Assembly: GCA_028698215.1 (NCBI GenBank)
Contig: JAQVDY010000003.1
Coordinates: 70,001 to 127,843 of the forward strand
DNA length: 57,843 nucleotides
Origin: Actinomycetota bacterium
GTDB taxonomy: Bacteria; Actinomycetota; Humimicrobiia; Humimicrobiales; Humimicrobiaceae
Direction: 5' to 3'
The notes beneath the pieces are model-generated. The model made no database searches. It was not told the origin of the DNA and worked only from the letters and a program-made list of their open reading frames with translations. Shown in pieces: positions 19,674 through 30,382 of this stretch (position 1 is the stretch's first letter; each line of letters opens with the position of its first letter). The translations under genes were made by a program, and so were the position numbers.

Positions 19674-20243
19674 ATGTTACCAGGAATAATAATATTGATA
19701 GTAGTATTAGTATTGATAGCCTTAGTAGTTATAGGAGTAGGGGTAGGTTATTATAATTCTATTGTTTCTATTAGAAACCGGGTAGATAATGCCTGGCATC
19801 AAATTGATGTACAGCTGCGGAAAAGGTATGATTTAATACCCAATCTGGTAGAAACGGTAAAGGGTTATGCCGCCCACGAGAAAGAGACTCTGCAGCAGGT
19901 AATAGAAGCCAGGAATGCCGGTATGAATGCACAGTCCATAAAAGAGCATTCTGAAGCTGAAAACCAGATAACAGGAACTCTTAAATCCTTGTTTGCATTA
20001 TCAGAAAGATATCCCAACCTAAAGGCAGACCAGCATTTTTCCAGATTAATGGAACAGTTAAATGGCATTGAGAGCAATATTGCATATGCCCGGCAGTTTT
20101 TCAATGATACCGTAATGAAATTTAATACCAGAATAGAAACTTTCCCCGGTAATATATTTGCCAGGATTTTTAACTTTAAATCTAAAGATTATTTTGAGAT
20201 TGAAGAAGAAGCTGCCAGAGGGCCGGTAAAAGTTGAATTCTAA
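19674..20243 (+). CDS. lemA: LemA family protein
   Basis: A 189-residue protein with one N-terminal membrane helix (residues about 4-26, GIIILIVVLVLIALVV) and the classic LemA core: YNSIVSIRNRVDNAWHQIDVQL, KRYDLIPNLVETVKGYAAHE and ARQFFNDTVMKFNTRIETFPG. LemA proteins are membrane-anchored helical bundles of uncertain role, often beside HtpX as here, which points to membrane protein quality control. Start ATG with GGAGGAACTG directly upstream. Confidence 0.95.
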   Translation: MLPGIIILIVVLVLIALVVIGVGVGYYNSIVSIRNRVDNAWHQIDVQLRKRYDLIPNLVETVKGYAAHEKETLQQVIEARNAGMNAQSIKEHSEAENQITGTLKSLFALSERYPNLKADQHFSRLMEQLNGIESNIAYARQFFNDTVMKFNTRIETFPGNIFARIFNFKSKDYFEIEEEAARGPVKVEF

Positions 20244-20261
20244 ATAAGGAGTATTTAGAAA

Positions 20262-21194
20262 TTGTATGAGCAAATAAGCAAAAACAGGGTTAAAACCTAT
20301 TTCATAATAGCCTTTTTTTTAATATTTATAGGCGCTATAGGCTATTTCATAGGAATTTATATCGATTACAGGTATCAGGTCAGCGACAATTTTTCCATTT
20401 TAATTATGCTATTTGCATTAATAATTGCGGTCATTACCAGTTTTGCAAGTTATTATAATAGTGATAAAATTGTTTTGGGCTTAACCAGGGCAAAACCGGT
20501 TACCCGAGATGAAGACCCCAGGGTTTATTTTATAGTTGAAGGTTTGTCTATTGCAGCCGGTATTCCCATGCCCAGGATATATGTAATAGAGGACAATGCC
20601 CTCAATGCTTTTGCCACTGGCCGAAACCCTGAAAAGGGAGTAATAGTATTTACCCGGGGATTAATTGATAATTTAAATGACCAGGAGTTAAAGGGAGTTG
20701 CGGCTCATGAGCTGTCACATATAAAAAATTATGATATACTCCTGGGAACCATAATAGTGGTTCTGGTGGGGATGATTACCATTATCAGTAATATTCTGCT
20801 CAGAAGTTTCTTTTTTGGCGGAAGAAGGAGAAGCAGCAGAAGTTCAGGAGGCGTTCTTTCCCTGGTGCTGTTAATAATAGGAGTTATCCTGATATTGCTT
20901 TCACCATTAATTGCTACTATTATTAGGCTGGCTATAAGCAGGAACAGAGAATTTTTAGCCGATTCCAGCGGGGCCTTGATTACCAGGTATCCCGCCGGAT
21001 TAGCTAGTGCATTAAAAAAAATTAGTGCACAAAGCGAAGTAAAAACGGCTAATAATGCCACTGCTCACCTGTTTATATCTAATCCGGTGGGTAAAAAGAC
21101 AGCTGGAATTTTAAAAAATTTATTTAATACTCATCCTCCAGTAGAGGAGAGAATAAAAAGGTTAGAACAAATGTCCCTGGGAATAGGGCTATAA
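20262..21194 (+). CDS. htpX: Membrane zinc metalloprotease HtpX
   Basis: A 310-residue M48 peptidase that degrades damaged membrane proteins with its active site on the cytoplasmic side. Two N-terminal membrane helices (about residues 13-32 and 43-62) and two more after the active site (about 160-182 and 200-225) flank the zinc motif AAHELSHIKNYD (HExxH). The third ligand is probably the Glu in NREFLADSSGA. The start is TTG at 20262 with AAGGAG at 20247-20252. It lies 18 bp after lemA, a common pairing. Confidence 0.95.
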   Translation: MYEQISKNRVKTYFIIAFFLIFIGAIGYFIGIYIDYRYQVSDNFSILIMLFALIIAVITSFASYYNSDKIVLGLTRAKPVTRDEDPRVYFIVEGLSIAAGIPMPRIYVIEDNALNAFATGRNPEKGVIVFTRGLIDNLNDQELKGVAAHELSHIKNYDILLGTIIVVLVGMITIISNILLRSFFFGGRRRSSRSSGGVLSLVLLIIGVILILLSPLIATIIRLAISRNREFLADSSGALITRYPAGLASALKKISAQSEVKTANNATAHLFISNPVGKKTAGILKNLFNTHPPVEERIKRLEQMSLGIGL

Positions 21195-21215
21195 ACTTAG
21201 GAGGTGCTTCCAATA

Positions 21216-22097
21216 ATGGAAAAAGGAACTATTAAAGTGAAAGCAGGCCTGGCTGAAATGCTCAAGGGTGGCGTCATTATGGATGTTACTACTGTTGAGC
21301 AGGCAAAAATTGCTGAAGAAGCAGGTGCAGTATCTGTAATGGCATTGGAGAAAATTCCTGCAGATATTAGAGCTGCTGGCGGGGTAGCCAGGATGACTGA
21401 TCCTGAAATAATTTTAAAAATAATGGATGCGGTATCCATCCCGGTTATGGCTAAAGCTAGAATTGGCCATTTCGGAGAAGCCCAGATACTTGAGTCTATC
21501 GGCATAGATTATATTGATGAAAGTGAAGTCCTGACTCCTGCTGATGACCGGAACCATATTAATAAATGGAATTTCAAAGTACCTTTTGTGTGTGGTGCTA
21601 ATAATTTAGGTGAAGCTCTGAGAAGAATAGCTGAAGGTGCAGCTATGATTAGAACTAAAGGCGAAGCTGGCACTGGGGATGTTTTACATGCGGTAAAACA
21701 TTTAAGGGCAATACTGGGGGAAATTAACCGGGTAGCCGGTTTACCCCAAGACGAGCTTATGACCTTGGCCAAGGAAATGGGGTCCCCCTATGATTTATTA
21801 CTATATGTTCATGAAAACCGAAAACTTCCTGTAGTCAATTTTTCAGCAGGGGGAATATCTACGCCTGCAGATGCTGCTATGATTATGCAGCTGGGTGCAG
21901 ATGGGTTATTTGTAGGCTCTGGGATATTTAAATCGGAAAATCCTATGAAGATGGCCCAGGCCATAGTGGAAGCCACTACCCATTACAGGGATCCTGATGT
22001 CTTAGCAAGGGTGTCCAAGGGCTTGGGCAGCGCTATGCATGGTATAGCCACTGCTTCTATCCAGAAAGACGATATGCTTTCAATCAGAGGATGGTAA
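21216..22097 (+). CDS. pdxS: Pyridoxal 5'-phosphate synthase subunit PdxS
   Basis: Makes PLP from ribose 5-phosphate, glyceraldehyde 3-phosphate and ammonia with PdxT. It has 293 residues. Seen are [14 protein letters not shown] (catalytic Asp), [22 protein letters not shown] (Schiff-base Lys), [29 protein letters not shown] (second Lys) and [15 protein letters not shown]. The ATG at 21216 has AGGAGG 11 bp upstream; the in-frame GTG at 21204 overlaps that ribosome site and is not the start. pdxT follows after one base. Confidence 0.97.
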   Translation: MEKGTIKVKAGLAEMLKGGVIMDVTTVEQAKIAEEAGAVSVMALEKIPADIRAAGGVARMTDPEIILKIMDAVSIPVMAKARIGHFGEAQILESIGIDYIDESEVLTPADDRNHINKWNFKVPFVCGANNLGEALRRIAEGAAMIRTKGEAGTGDVLHAVKHLRAILGEINRVAGLPQDELMTLAKEMGSPYDLLLYVHENRKLPVVNFSAGGISTPADAAMIMQLGADGLFVGSGIFKSENPMKMAQAIVEATTHYRDPDVLARVSKGLGSAMHGIATASIQKDDMLSIRGW

Positions 22098-22098
22098 G

Positions 22099-22713
22099 AT
22101 GAAACCTGTGGTTGGTGTGCTTGCCCTACAGGGCGCTTTTAGGGAGCATATTAAATCCATAGAAGCTAATGGCGGTATTGCTTTTGAACTTAGATGGCCG
22201 GAACAATTAGATAGGGCAGATGGTCTTATTATACCTGGCGGTGAAAGTACTACCATCAACAAGCTGCTTAACCGCTACCAGTTTAAACCCAGCCTGGATG
22301 CCTTTTATGGGATAGGAAAACCAATATTTGGTACTTGTGCAGGGATGATATTGCTGGCCAGGCAGGTGGTAAACGAGCAGTTTGGCTTAAATTATATTGA
22401 TTTAGCGGTACAGAGGAATGCTTATGGAAGACAAATAGAAAGTTTTGAGCAATATATTGAGCTAGATTTGGACCATAATATGGGCCATGATCCATTTAAG
22501 GCCATTTTTATCAGGGCACCCAGGATAATTGAGGTGGGCCCAGAAGTAAAAATTCTAGCTAAAATAAATAATAATGTAATTATGGCCCAGGAAAAGAATG
22601 TTTTAGTTAGCGCTTTTCACCCCGAGCTGGGTACAGACAATAGGGTTCATAATTATTTTTTGGATATGATTAAAAATAATAAGAGGGAGATACAGCATGT
22701 CAGGTCATTCTAA
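22099..22713 (+). CDS. pdxT: Pyridoxal 5'-phosphate synthase glutaminase subunit PdxT
   Basis: Class I glutamine amidotransferase that supplies ammonia to PdxS. It has 204 residues. The motifs are GVLALQGAFREH, the oxyanion strand IIPGGESTT, the nucleophile elbow GTCAGM, and the catalytic pair in AFHPELG (His, Glu). Its last 17 bp overlap the start of yebC, so translation is likely coupled. Confidence 0.97.
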   Translation: MKPVVGVLALQGAFREHIKSIEANGGIAFELRWPEQLDRADGLIIPGGESTTINKLLNRYQFKPSLDAFYGIGKPIFGTCAGMILLARQVVNEQFGLNYIDLAVQRNAYGRQIESFEQYIELDLDHNMGHDPFKAIFIRAPRIIEVGPEVKILAKINNNVIMAQEKNVLVSAFHPELGTDNRVHNYFLDMIKNNKREIQHVRSF

Positions 22714-23455
22714 ATGGCATTCAATAAAGCATAAAAAAGCCAAAGAAGACGCGAAAAGGGGTAATATGTTCGGCAAACTGAGCCGGATGATTACGGTAGC
22801 AGCCAGGGAAGGCGGAAGCGGAGATCCCAAGGACAATATAGCTCTGGCTAATGCACTAGCTAAAGCCAAGGAATATAATATGCCCCAGGATAATATAGAT
22901 AGAGCCATAAAGAGGGGTACCGGTGAAATTGAAGGTGTAAATTACGAAACAGTTATATATGAAGGTTATGGCCCTGGCGGTATAGCGGTATTGGTGGAAG
23001 TAATGACTGAGAATAAGAACAGGACCGCAGCAGATGTCAGAAATATTTTCAATAAGCATAATGGTAACTTAGGTGAGAGTGGAAGCGTGAGCTGGCAATT
23101 TGAAAGAATGGGCCTTATTATTGTGGAGAAAAGTGAAATAGGAGATGAAGATGAATTTATGCTGAATGCTATAGATGCGGGAGCGGAAGACATAGAGGAT
23201 GAAGATGATGCCCTGGTAATAAAGGTAGATCCGCAACAGTTTATGGCAGTTAGGGGATATTTGGAAAATAAGGGGATTAATATTAAATCCAGTGAAATAG
23301 GCATGATTCCTAAAAATACAATAGAATTGTCCAAGGAGGAAGCTGGTAAAGCATTGAAACTGGTAAATACTCTGGACGAGCATGATGATGTACAGAATGT
23401 TACTTCTAATTTAGATATTCCAGATGAAATTTTAAATGAAATTGAATCTGAATAA
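22697..23455 (+). CDS. yebC: YebC/TACO1 family protein
   Basis: A 252-residue cytoplasmic protein beginning MSGHSKWHSIKHKKAKEDAKRG, the family signature. Members are described both as DNA-binding regulators and as translation factors that relieve ribosome stalling. Start ATG follows GAGGGAGA inside the end of pdxT. Its stop overlaps ruvC (TAATG); yebC-ruvC-ruvA-ruvB is a conserved order. Confidence 0.95.
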   Translation: MSGHSKWHSIKHKKAKEDAKRGNMFGKLSRMITVAAREGGSGDPKDNIALANALAKAKEYNMPQDNIDRAIKRGTGEIEGVNYETVIYEGYGPGGIAVLVEVMTENKNRTAADVRNIFNKHNGNLGESGSVSWQFERMGLIIVEKSEIGDEDEFMLNAIDAGAEDIEDEDDALVIKVDPQQFMAVRGYLENKGINIKSSEIGMIPKNTIELSKEEAGKALKLVNTLDEHDDVQNVTSNLDIPDEILNEIESE

Positions 23456-23973
23456 TGGCTATCAGTGCACTTAGAATTTTGGGCATAGACCCTGGATTAG
23501 AGACCACAGGCATAAGTGTTTTGGAGGTTCAGTCCAATAAAATGGAACCTCTTTATTGCAGCTGTATCATTACCAGCAATACACAAACAATTGAATTGAG
23601 GTTAAAAAAGATTTATGAGTCAATAATCGAAATAATCGGGGATTATAAACCCGAATGCCTGGCTATTGAAGAAATCTTTTTTAGCGTTAATGCCAAGTCG
23701 GCCATCAAGGTGGGGCAGGCCAGGGGGGTATCTATTTTGGCAGCCAGCATAAACCATATGGAAATCTTTGAATATACGCCTTTACAGATTAAGCAGGCTT
23801 TAGTAGGGTATGGTCGAGCTACCAAGCAGCAAATAAAATTTATGCTAAAAAATATATTACATAAACCAGAAAGCTATTTTCCCAAGCAAGATGATGCCTG
23901 GGATGCCATGGCTGTTTGTATATGCCATGCCAACAGCTATAAATTTAATCATAGAATTAAAAAACAAGGCTGA
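23455..23973 (+). CDS. ruvC: Holliday junction resolvase RuvC
   Basis: Endonuclease that cuts Holliday junctions after RuvAB branch migration. It has 172 residues. Acidic catalytic residues are seen in ILGIDPGLETTG, LAIEEIFF and PKQDDAWDAMA; TPLQIKQALVGYGRA is the usual DNA-contacting segment. It overlaps yebC by one base and ruvA by one base. Confidence 0.96.
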   Translation: MAISALRILGIDPGLETTGISVLEVQSNKMEPLYCSCIITSNTQTIELRLKKIYESIIEIIGDYKPECLAIEEIFFSVNAKSAIKVGQARGVSILAASINHMEIFEYTPLQIKQALVGYGRATKQQIKFMLKNILHKPESYFPKQDDAWDAMAVCICHANSYKFNHRIKKQG

Positions 23974-24554
23974 TGATTTCTAAATTATATGGAAAAATTA
24001 TAGAAAAGTATCCATCCCATATTATAGTAAAGACCGGCGGAATAGGGTTTGAGGTGTTAATATCAGCTAAAACCTATGAAAAACTGCCCGATAAGGGCCA
24101 GGATATAGAGCTTGATATTTATACCCAAGTAAGGGAGGATGCCATAAATCTGGTCGGATTTAATTCTGCCGACGAGAAACAGGTTTTTTTAAAACTACTG
24201 GAAGTAAGCGGGGTCTCCACCAAGATAGCTTTAAGCTCTTTTTCCATTTACTCTTCCCAAGAACTTAAGGATATCATAAGCAGCAAGAATGTGGAGCTTT
24301 TAAAAAGAATACCCGGTGTAGGCAAAAAATTGGCAGAAAGAATTTTATTGGAATTGAGTGAAAAGTTTGGAACGGATTTCCAGGCTACTGTCCGTGTAGC
24401 CGGGGATCAGCGGCTGGAAGAAGTAAGACAAGCTTTAAGGTCGCTGGGCTATAACCCCCATGAAGTTGAGAAGGCTATTAAGAATATTGACATAAAAGAT
24501 ATTGATAGCAAAAAGACCGAGGATATCTTAAGATTGGCACTAAAGGAGGTTTAG
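23973..24554 (+). CDS. ruvA: Holliday junction DNA helicase subunit RuvA
   Basis: Tetrameric junction-binding protein that loads RuvB. It has 193 residues: N-terminal OB fold (ISKLYGKIIEKYPSHIIV), helix-hairpin-helix segments (LLEVSGVSTKIAL, LKRIPGVGKKLAERIL) and a C-terminal domain III (RLEEVRQALRSLGYNPHEVEKAI) that contacts RuvB. The ATG overlaps the ruvC stop (TGATG). Its 3' end contains the ribosome site for ruvB. Confidence 0.96.
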   Translation: MISKLYGKIIEKYPSHIIVKTGGIGFEVLISAKTYEKLPDKGQDIELDIYTQVREDAINLVGFNSADEKQVFLKLLEVSGVSTKIALSSFSIYSSQELKDIISSKNVELLKRIPGVGKKLAERILLELSEKFGTDFQATVRVAGDQRLEEVRQALRSLGYNPHEVEKAIKNIDIKDIDSKKTEDILRLALKEV

Positions 24555-24557
24555 GCT

Positions 24558-25583
24558 ATCAACCAGGATAAAAAAGAAAGTGATGTAAACCCAGAACCGG
24601 GCATTGAAGATGTAGAGTTGGATAAGAGCCTGCGCCCCCGGTATACTGGAGATTTTATAGGCCAAAAAAAGATAGTAGATAACCTGCTGGTGTTTATAGG
24701 GTCAGCTAAAAAAAGAAAGAGGCCCTTAGACCATGTAATTTTATCTGGTCCCCCTGGATTAGGTAAGACCTGCCTGGCCGAAATAATTGCTAATGAATTA
24801 GGAGTAAATTTCAGGGTTACTTCGGGACCCGCCATAGAAAGGCCGGGTGACTTGGCTGCAATTTTGACCAATCTTGAAAATTTTGATGTTTTATTTATAG
24901 ATGAAATTCACCGGTTAAACCGAACAGTAGAAGAAATACTTTATCCGGCTATGGAAGACTACAAATTGGATATAATCATTGGTAAAGGGCCTTCAGCCAG
25001 GTCAATACGTATTGATATTGCACCTTTCACCATAATAGGTGCCACCACCAGGATTGGTTTGGTAGCCTCTCCTTTAAGGGATAGGTTTGGGGTAAACTTG
25101 AGACTGGATTATTATGATGAGGAAAGCCTGGTGCATATTATTAAACGTTCTGCTAAAATACTGGGCCTTAACATCAGTGATTCAGGAGCAGAGGCAATTG
25201 CCAGCCGGAGCAGGGGAACTCCAAGGATAGCCAACCGTCTGCTTAAAAGAGTAAGGGATTATGCCCTGGTCTATGGCCAGGAAAATATTGACCATGAGCT
25301 GGCCCGCAAAGCATTGGTAAAACTGGAAATAGATAAATTAGGCCTGGATATTATCGATAAAAAGATACTAAACACTATTATTTTTAAATTTAGCGGAGGG
25401 CCGGTAGGGGTAGGTACCATTGCCGCTTCTATAGGAGAAGAAGTAAACACTGTTGAAGATGTATATGAGCCTTATCTTTTACAGCTTGGTTTTATTAAAA
25501 GGACCGCCAAGGGAAGGGTAGCCACCAGGTTAGCTTATAAGCATTTTGGAATAAATAAAGATGAAAACCCAAGCCTGTTTTAG
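24558..25583 (+). CDS. ruvB: Holliday junction branch migration ATPase RuvB
   Basis: Hexameric AAA+ motor for branch migration. It has 341 residues if it begins at ATC 24558-24560. Walker A is GPPGLGKT, Walker B is FIDEIHRL, sensor 1 is IIGATTR, and the winged-helix C terminus includes [17 protein letters not shown]. No ATG, GTG or TTG is present between the ruvA stop at 24554 and a TTG at 24618. The TTG has no convincing ribosome site and gives 321 residues, short for the family. AAAGGAGG at 24542-24549 lies 8 nt before the ATC, so an AUC start is the best reading. Confidence 0.92.
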   Translation: MNQDKKESDVNPEPGIEDVELDKSLRPRYTGDFIGQKKIVDNLLVFIGSAKKRKRPLDHVILSGPPGLGKTCLAEIIANELGVNFRVTSGPAIERPGDLAAILTNLENFDVLFIDEIHRLNRTVEEILYPAMEDYKLDIIIGKGPSARSIRIDIAPFTIIGATTRIGLVASPLRDRFGVNLRLDYYDEESLVHIIKRSAKILGLNISDSGAEAIASRSRGTPRIANRLLKRVRDYALVYGQENIDHELARKALVKLEIDKLGLDIIDKKILNTIIFKFSGGPVGVGTIAASIGEEVNTVEDVYEPYLLQLGFIKRTAKGRVATRLAYKHFGINKDENPSLF

Positions 25584-25585
25584 TT

Positions 25586-27722
<2,137 letters not shown>

Positions 27723-27812
27723 AAATATCACATATATGTTTGCAAATTTAGTAAAAATGTTAATAATATTAATGTTTACTTAAAAAATTATACTAAAGGT
27801 TAAGGGGTGTAT

Positions 27813-28226
27813 ATGAAAGTTTCTAGAAAAATTGTTTCATTAATCTTAATAACGGCAGTGGTATTAGTAATGGGTCTGACCTTTACAGGTTGCTTTCCCA
27901 TGGGTACCACCGGTACGGAAGGCCAAACAGAAGCACAAGCAGAGCCACCTGAAGGTGCTGCTGGATTTTTAGCACAATATGGAACCTGGATATGGTTAAT
28001 AGTGCTGGTAGTAGCTTTCTATTTTCTATTGATAAGGCCTCAAAGACAGAGAAGTAAAAAAGCTCAGGAGCTTCTAACCAATATAAAAAGGGGAGATGAA
28101 ATATTAACCGTAGGCGGATTTTACGGGAAAGTAAAAGACGTTAGGGAAGACAGCTTTATAGTTACATTATCCAGCGGGGTAGATGTAAAGATCAGTAAAA
28201 GTGCAGTTTCTAAGAAAGTAAGCTAA
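27813..28226 (+). CDS. yajC: Preprotein translocase accessory subunit YajC, with lipoprotein-like leader
   Basis: Associates with SecDF. The C-terminal half is typical YajC: a membrane helix (WIWLIVLVVAFYFLLIRPQ) followed by RSKKAQELLTNIKRGDEILTVGGFYGKV. Unlike the usual YajC, the 137-residue protein begins with a separate signal-peptide-like segment (KIVSLILITAVVLVMGLTFTGC) ending in a lipobox-like cysteine near residue 27, then a Gly/Glu/Pro-rich linker. ATG 27813 with AAGGGG upstream; an in-frame GTG at 27807 overlaps that site. Confidence 0.9.
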   Translation: MKVSRKIVSLILITAVVLVMGLTFTGCFPMGTTGTEGQTEAQAEPPEGAAGFLAQYGTWIWLIVLVVAFYFLLIRPQRQRSKKAQELLTNIKRGDEILTVGGFYGKVKDVREDSFIVTLSSGVDVKISKSAVSKKVS

Positions 28227-28239
28227 GCTATAATTTATT

Positions 28240-29499
28240 ATGCGCAATAAAAAGGTCCACGTCACCATTATAGTAATTTTGGCTATAATTATAGGGGTAA
28301 GCATCTATTATGCCTACCCCTTTGATTCCTCTATTCAGCTGGGACTGGATTTAAAGGGTGGAACTCAGATTATATTAAAGCCCATTCAGGAAGACACCCA
28401 GGAGGTTACGGACGAAACCTTGGATCAGGCCATGTTTATTATCCGCAACAGAATTGATGCCCTTGGCATATCTGAACCTTTAATTACCCGTGATTATTCC
28501 AATAATATAGTAGTACAGCTGCCTGGTGTTGGAGATCCGGATGAAGCTTTGGAGGTTATAGGGAAAACCGCCCAATTGGAATTTCGAATAGTGGAATTTT
28601 TAGACCAGGAAACAGGGGACGCCCAGCTGGGACCGGTAATGATGACAGGTGATAAGCTGGCTAGTGCCAGGGCGGGGTATGATGATAATGGAAGAATAAT
28701 AGTAGCCATGAGTTTTACGGCAGAGGGACAGCAGGAATTTTCACAAATAACTGCTGATAACGTAGGTAAGATGTTGGCTATAGTATTGGATGGAGAAATA
28801 AAATCGTCACCGGTAATAAATACTGCCATAACCGGTGATGCGGTTATAGAGGGCATCGGCAGTTTAGAAGAAGCAAATAATATAGCCCTGGTGCTTAGAA
28901 CCGGTGCCTTGCCGGTTAATCTGGAAATAGAGGAAAATAAAACTGTGGGACCTTCGCTGGGCCAGGATGCATTAACCAAGGGACTATATGCAGGTTTAAT
29001 TGGCTTAATACTGATTGTAATTTTTATGATTGCCTACTATCGCGGCTTGGGCTTGATTTCATTAATAAACCTTATCATATACGTAGTTATATTCTGGGGT
29101 ATTCTAGCCGGTATAGGAGCGGCATTAACGCTTCCTGGAATAGCTGGAATAATACTTACCATAGGTATGGCTGTAGATGCCAATGTAATTATATTCGAGC
29201 GTATTAAAGAAGAACTGGTAAAGGGCAAATCATCCCGGTTGGCCATAAATGAAGGATTTAGGCATGGGTTAAGGACTATTGTGGATGCCAATATAACTAC
29301 ACTTATAACTGCTGCTGCCCTATACAGGTTTGGAACGGGGCCGGTAAGAGGATTTGCAGTTACTTTGAGCATAGGAGTAGTTATAAGTATGCTAACCAGC
29401 TTGGTATTTAGCAGAACCATACTATACATGCTGGCAGGCTTTAAATCAGTAGCCTCCCCTGGCTTTTTAGGAATTTGGAGAAAACGGAGAGAATCTTGA
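28240..29499 (+). CDS. secD: Protein translocase subunit SecD
   Basis: RND-type membrane protein that uses the proton-motive force to help release secreted proteins. It has 419 residues: one N-terminal helix, a large extracytoplasmic domain with GLDLKGGTQIIL and RNRIDALGISEP, and five C-terminal helices with the conserved GMAVDANVIIFERIKEEL. It is on the short side, typical of Gram-positive-like SecD. It ends inside the start of secF. Confidence 0.96.
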   Translation: MRNKKVHVTIIVILAIIIGVSIYYAYPFDSSIQLGLDLKGGTQIILKPIQEDTQEVTDETLDQAMFIIRNRIDALGISEPLITRDYSNNIVVQLPGVGDPDEALEVIGKTAQLEFRIVEFLDQETGDAQLGPVMMTGDKLASARAGYDDNGRIIVAMSFTAEGQQEFSQITADNVGKMLAIVLDGEIKSSPVINTAITGDAVIEGIGSLEEANNIALVLRTGALPVNLEIEENKTVGPSLGQDALTKGLYAGLIGLILIVIFMIAYYRGLGLISLINLIIYVVIFWGILAGIGAALTLPGIAGIILTIGMAVDANVIIFERIKEELVKGKSSRLAINEGFRHGLRTIVDANITTLITAAALYRFGTGPVRGFAVTLSIGVVISMLTSLVFSRTILYMLAGFKSVASPGFLGIWRKRRES

Positions 29500-30380
29500 T
29501 TTTAAGGGATACCAATATAGATTTTGTCAGTAAAAGAAAGATATGGTATTTTGTATCATTGGCCATTATTTTCATAGGAGTTATAGGCTTTATTGCCAGA
29601 GGCGGCTTCAACCTTGGCATAGACTTTCTGGGAGGCTCTTTGATGGAAGTCAAGTTTAACCAGGAAGTAGAAGTAGAACAAGTCAGGGAAGTTATGGAAG
29701 AAATTGGTCATAGCAACGCTATTTTACAGAGAACAGAAGACGACCAGTTCATAATCAGGACTACTACCAGGAACACTGAAATCAAAAACCAGATTCTAGA
29801 TGCCTTGGATAAAGAGATAGGTATCCAAACGCCGCCCCTGCAGGATAGAAATGTAATGCCAGGATTTGGAAGGCTGATAACCCGCATGGCCCTTATAGCC
29901 ATTGCTATAAGCATAGTAGGCATATTGGTATATGTATGGATCAGGTTTGAGTTCAGGTTCGGTGCGGCTGCTATTCTGGCATTGCTTCATGATGTATTGA
30001 TTACCTTGGGGATTTATGCAATTCTGCATAGGGAAATAAATACCTCTACCATAGCAGCTATACTTACCATAATTGGTTATTCCCTAAACGATACTATAGT
30101 AGTATTTGACCGCATCAGGGAAAATAGCAGCGAAGCCAGCAAAATAGGATATGCTGCCATGGTTAATAATGCTATTAATAAAACTCTTTCCAGGTCACTT
30201 AATACTTCTTTCACCACTTTGATTCCAGTCATAATTTTATTGATTATCGGCAGTACGGCATTAAAAGATTTTGCCTTAGCCTTAACCGTTGGTATTATTA
30301 CCGGCACCTATTCCTCTATTTTTGTGGCTAGTCAATTCCTGGTTACCTTAAATAATAGGTTCCCCAAATTTAAAAAATAG
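29496..30380 (+). CDS. secF: Protein translocase subunit SecF
   Basis: Partner of SecD. It has 294 residues with six membrane helices. The N-terminal ...FVSKRKIWYFVSL, then GGFNLGIDFLGGSLMEV, and GYSLNDTIVVFDRIRE in helix 4 identify it. The start is TTG at 29496 with GGAGAG at 29486-29491; the stop of secD (29497-29499) overlaps it. Another in-frame TTG at 29475 has no good ribosome site. Confidence 0.95.
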   Translation: MILRDTNIDFVSKRKIWYFVSLAIIFIGVIGFIARGGFNLGIDFLGGSLMEVKFNQEVEVEQVREVMEEIGHSNAILQRTEDDQFIIRTTTRNTEIKNQILDALDKEIGIQTPPLQDRNVMPGFGRLITRMALIAIAISIVGILVYVWIRFEFRFGAAAILALLHDVLITLGIYAILHREINTSTIAAILTIIGYSLNDTIVVFDRIRENSSEASKIGYAAMVNNAINKTLSRSLNTSFTTLIPVIILLIIGSTALKDFALALTVGIITGTYSSIFVASQFLVTLNNRFPKFKK

Positions 30381-30382
30381 GC

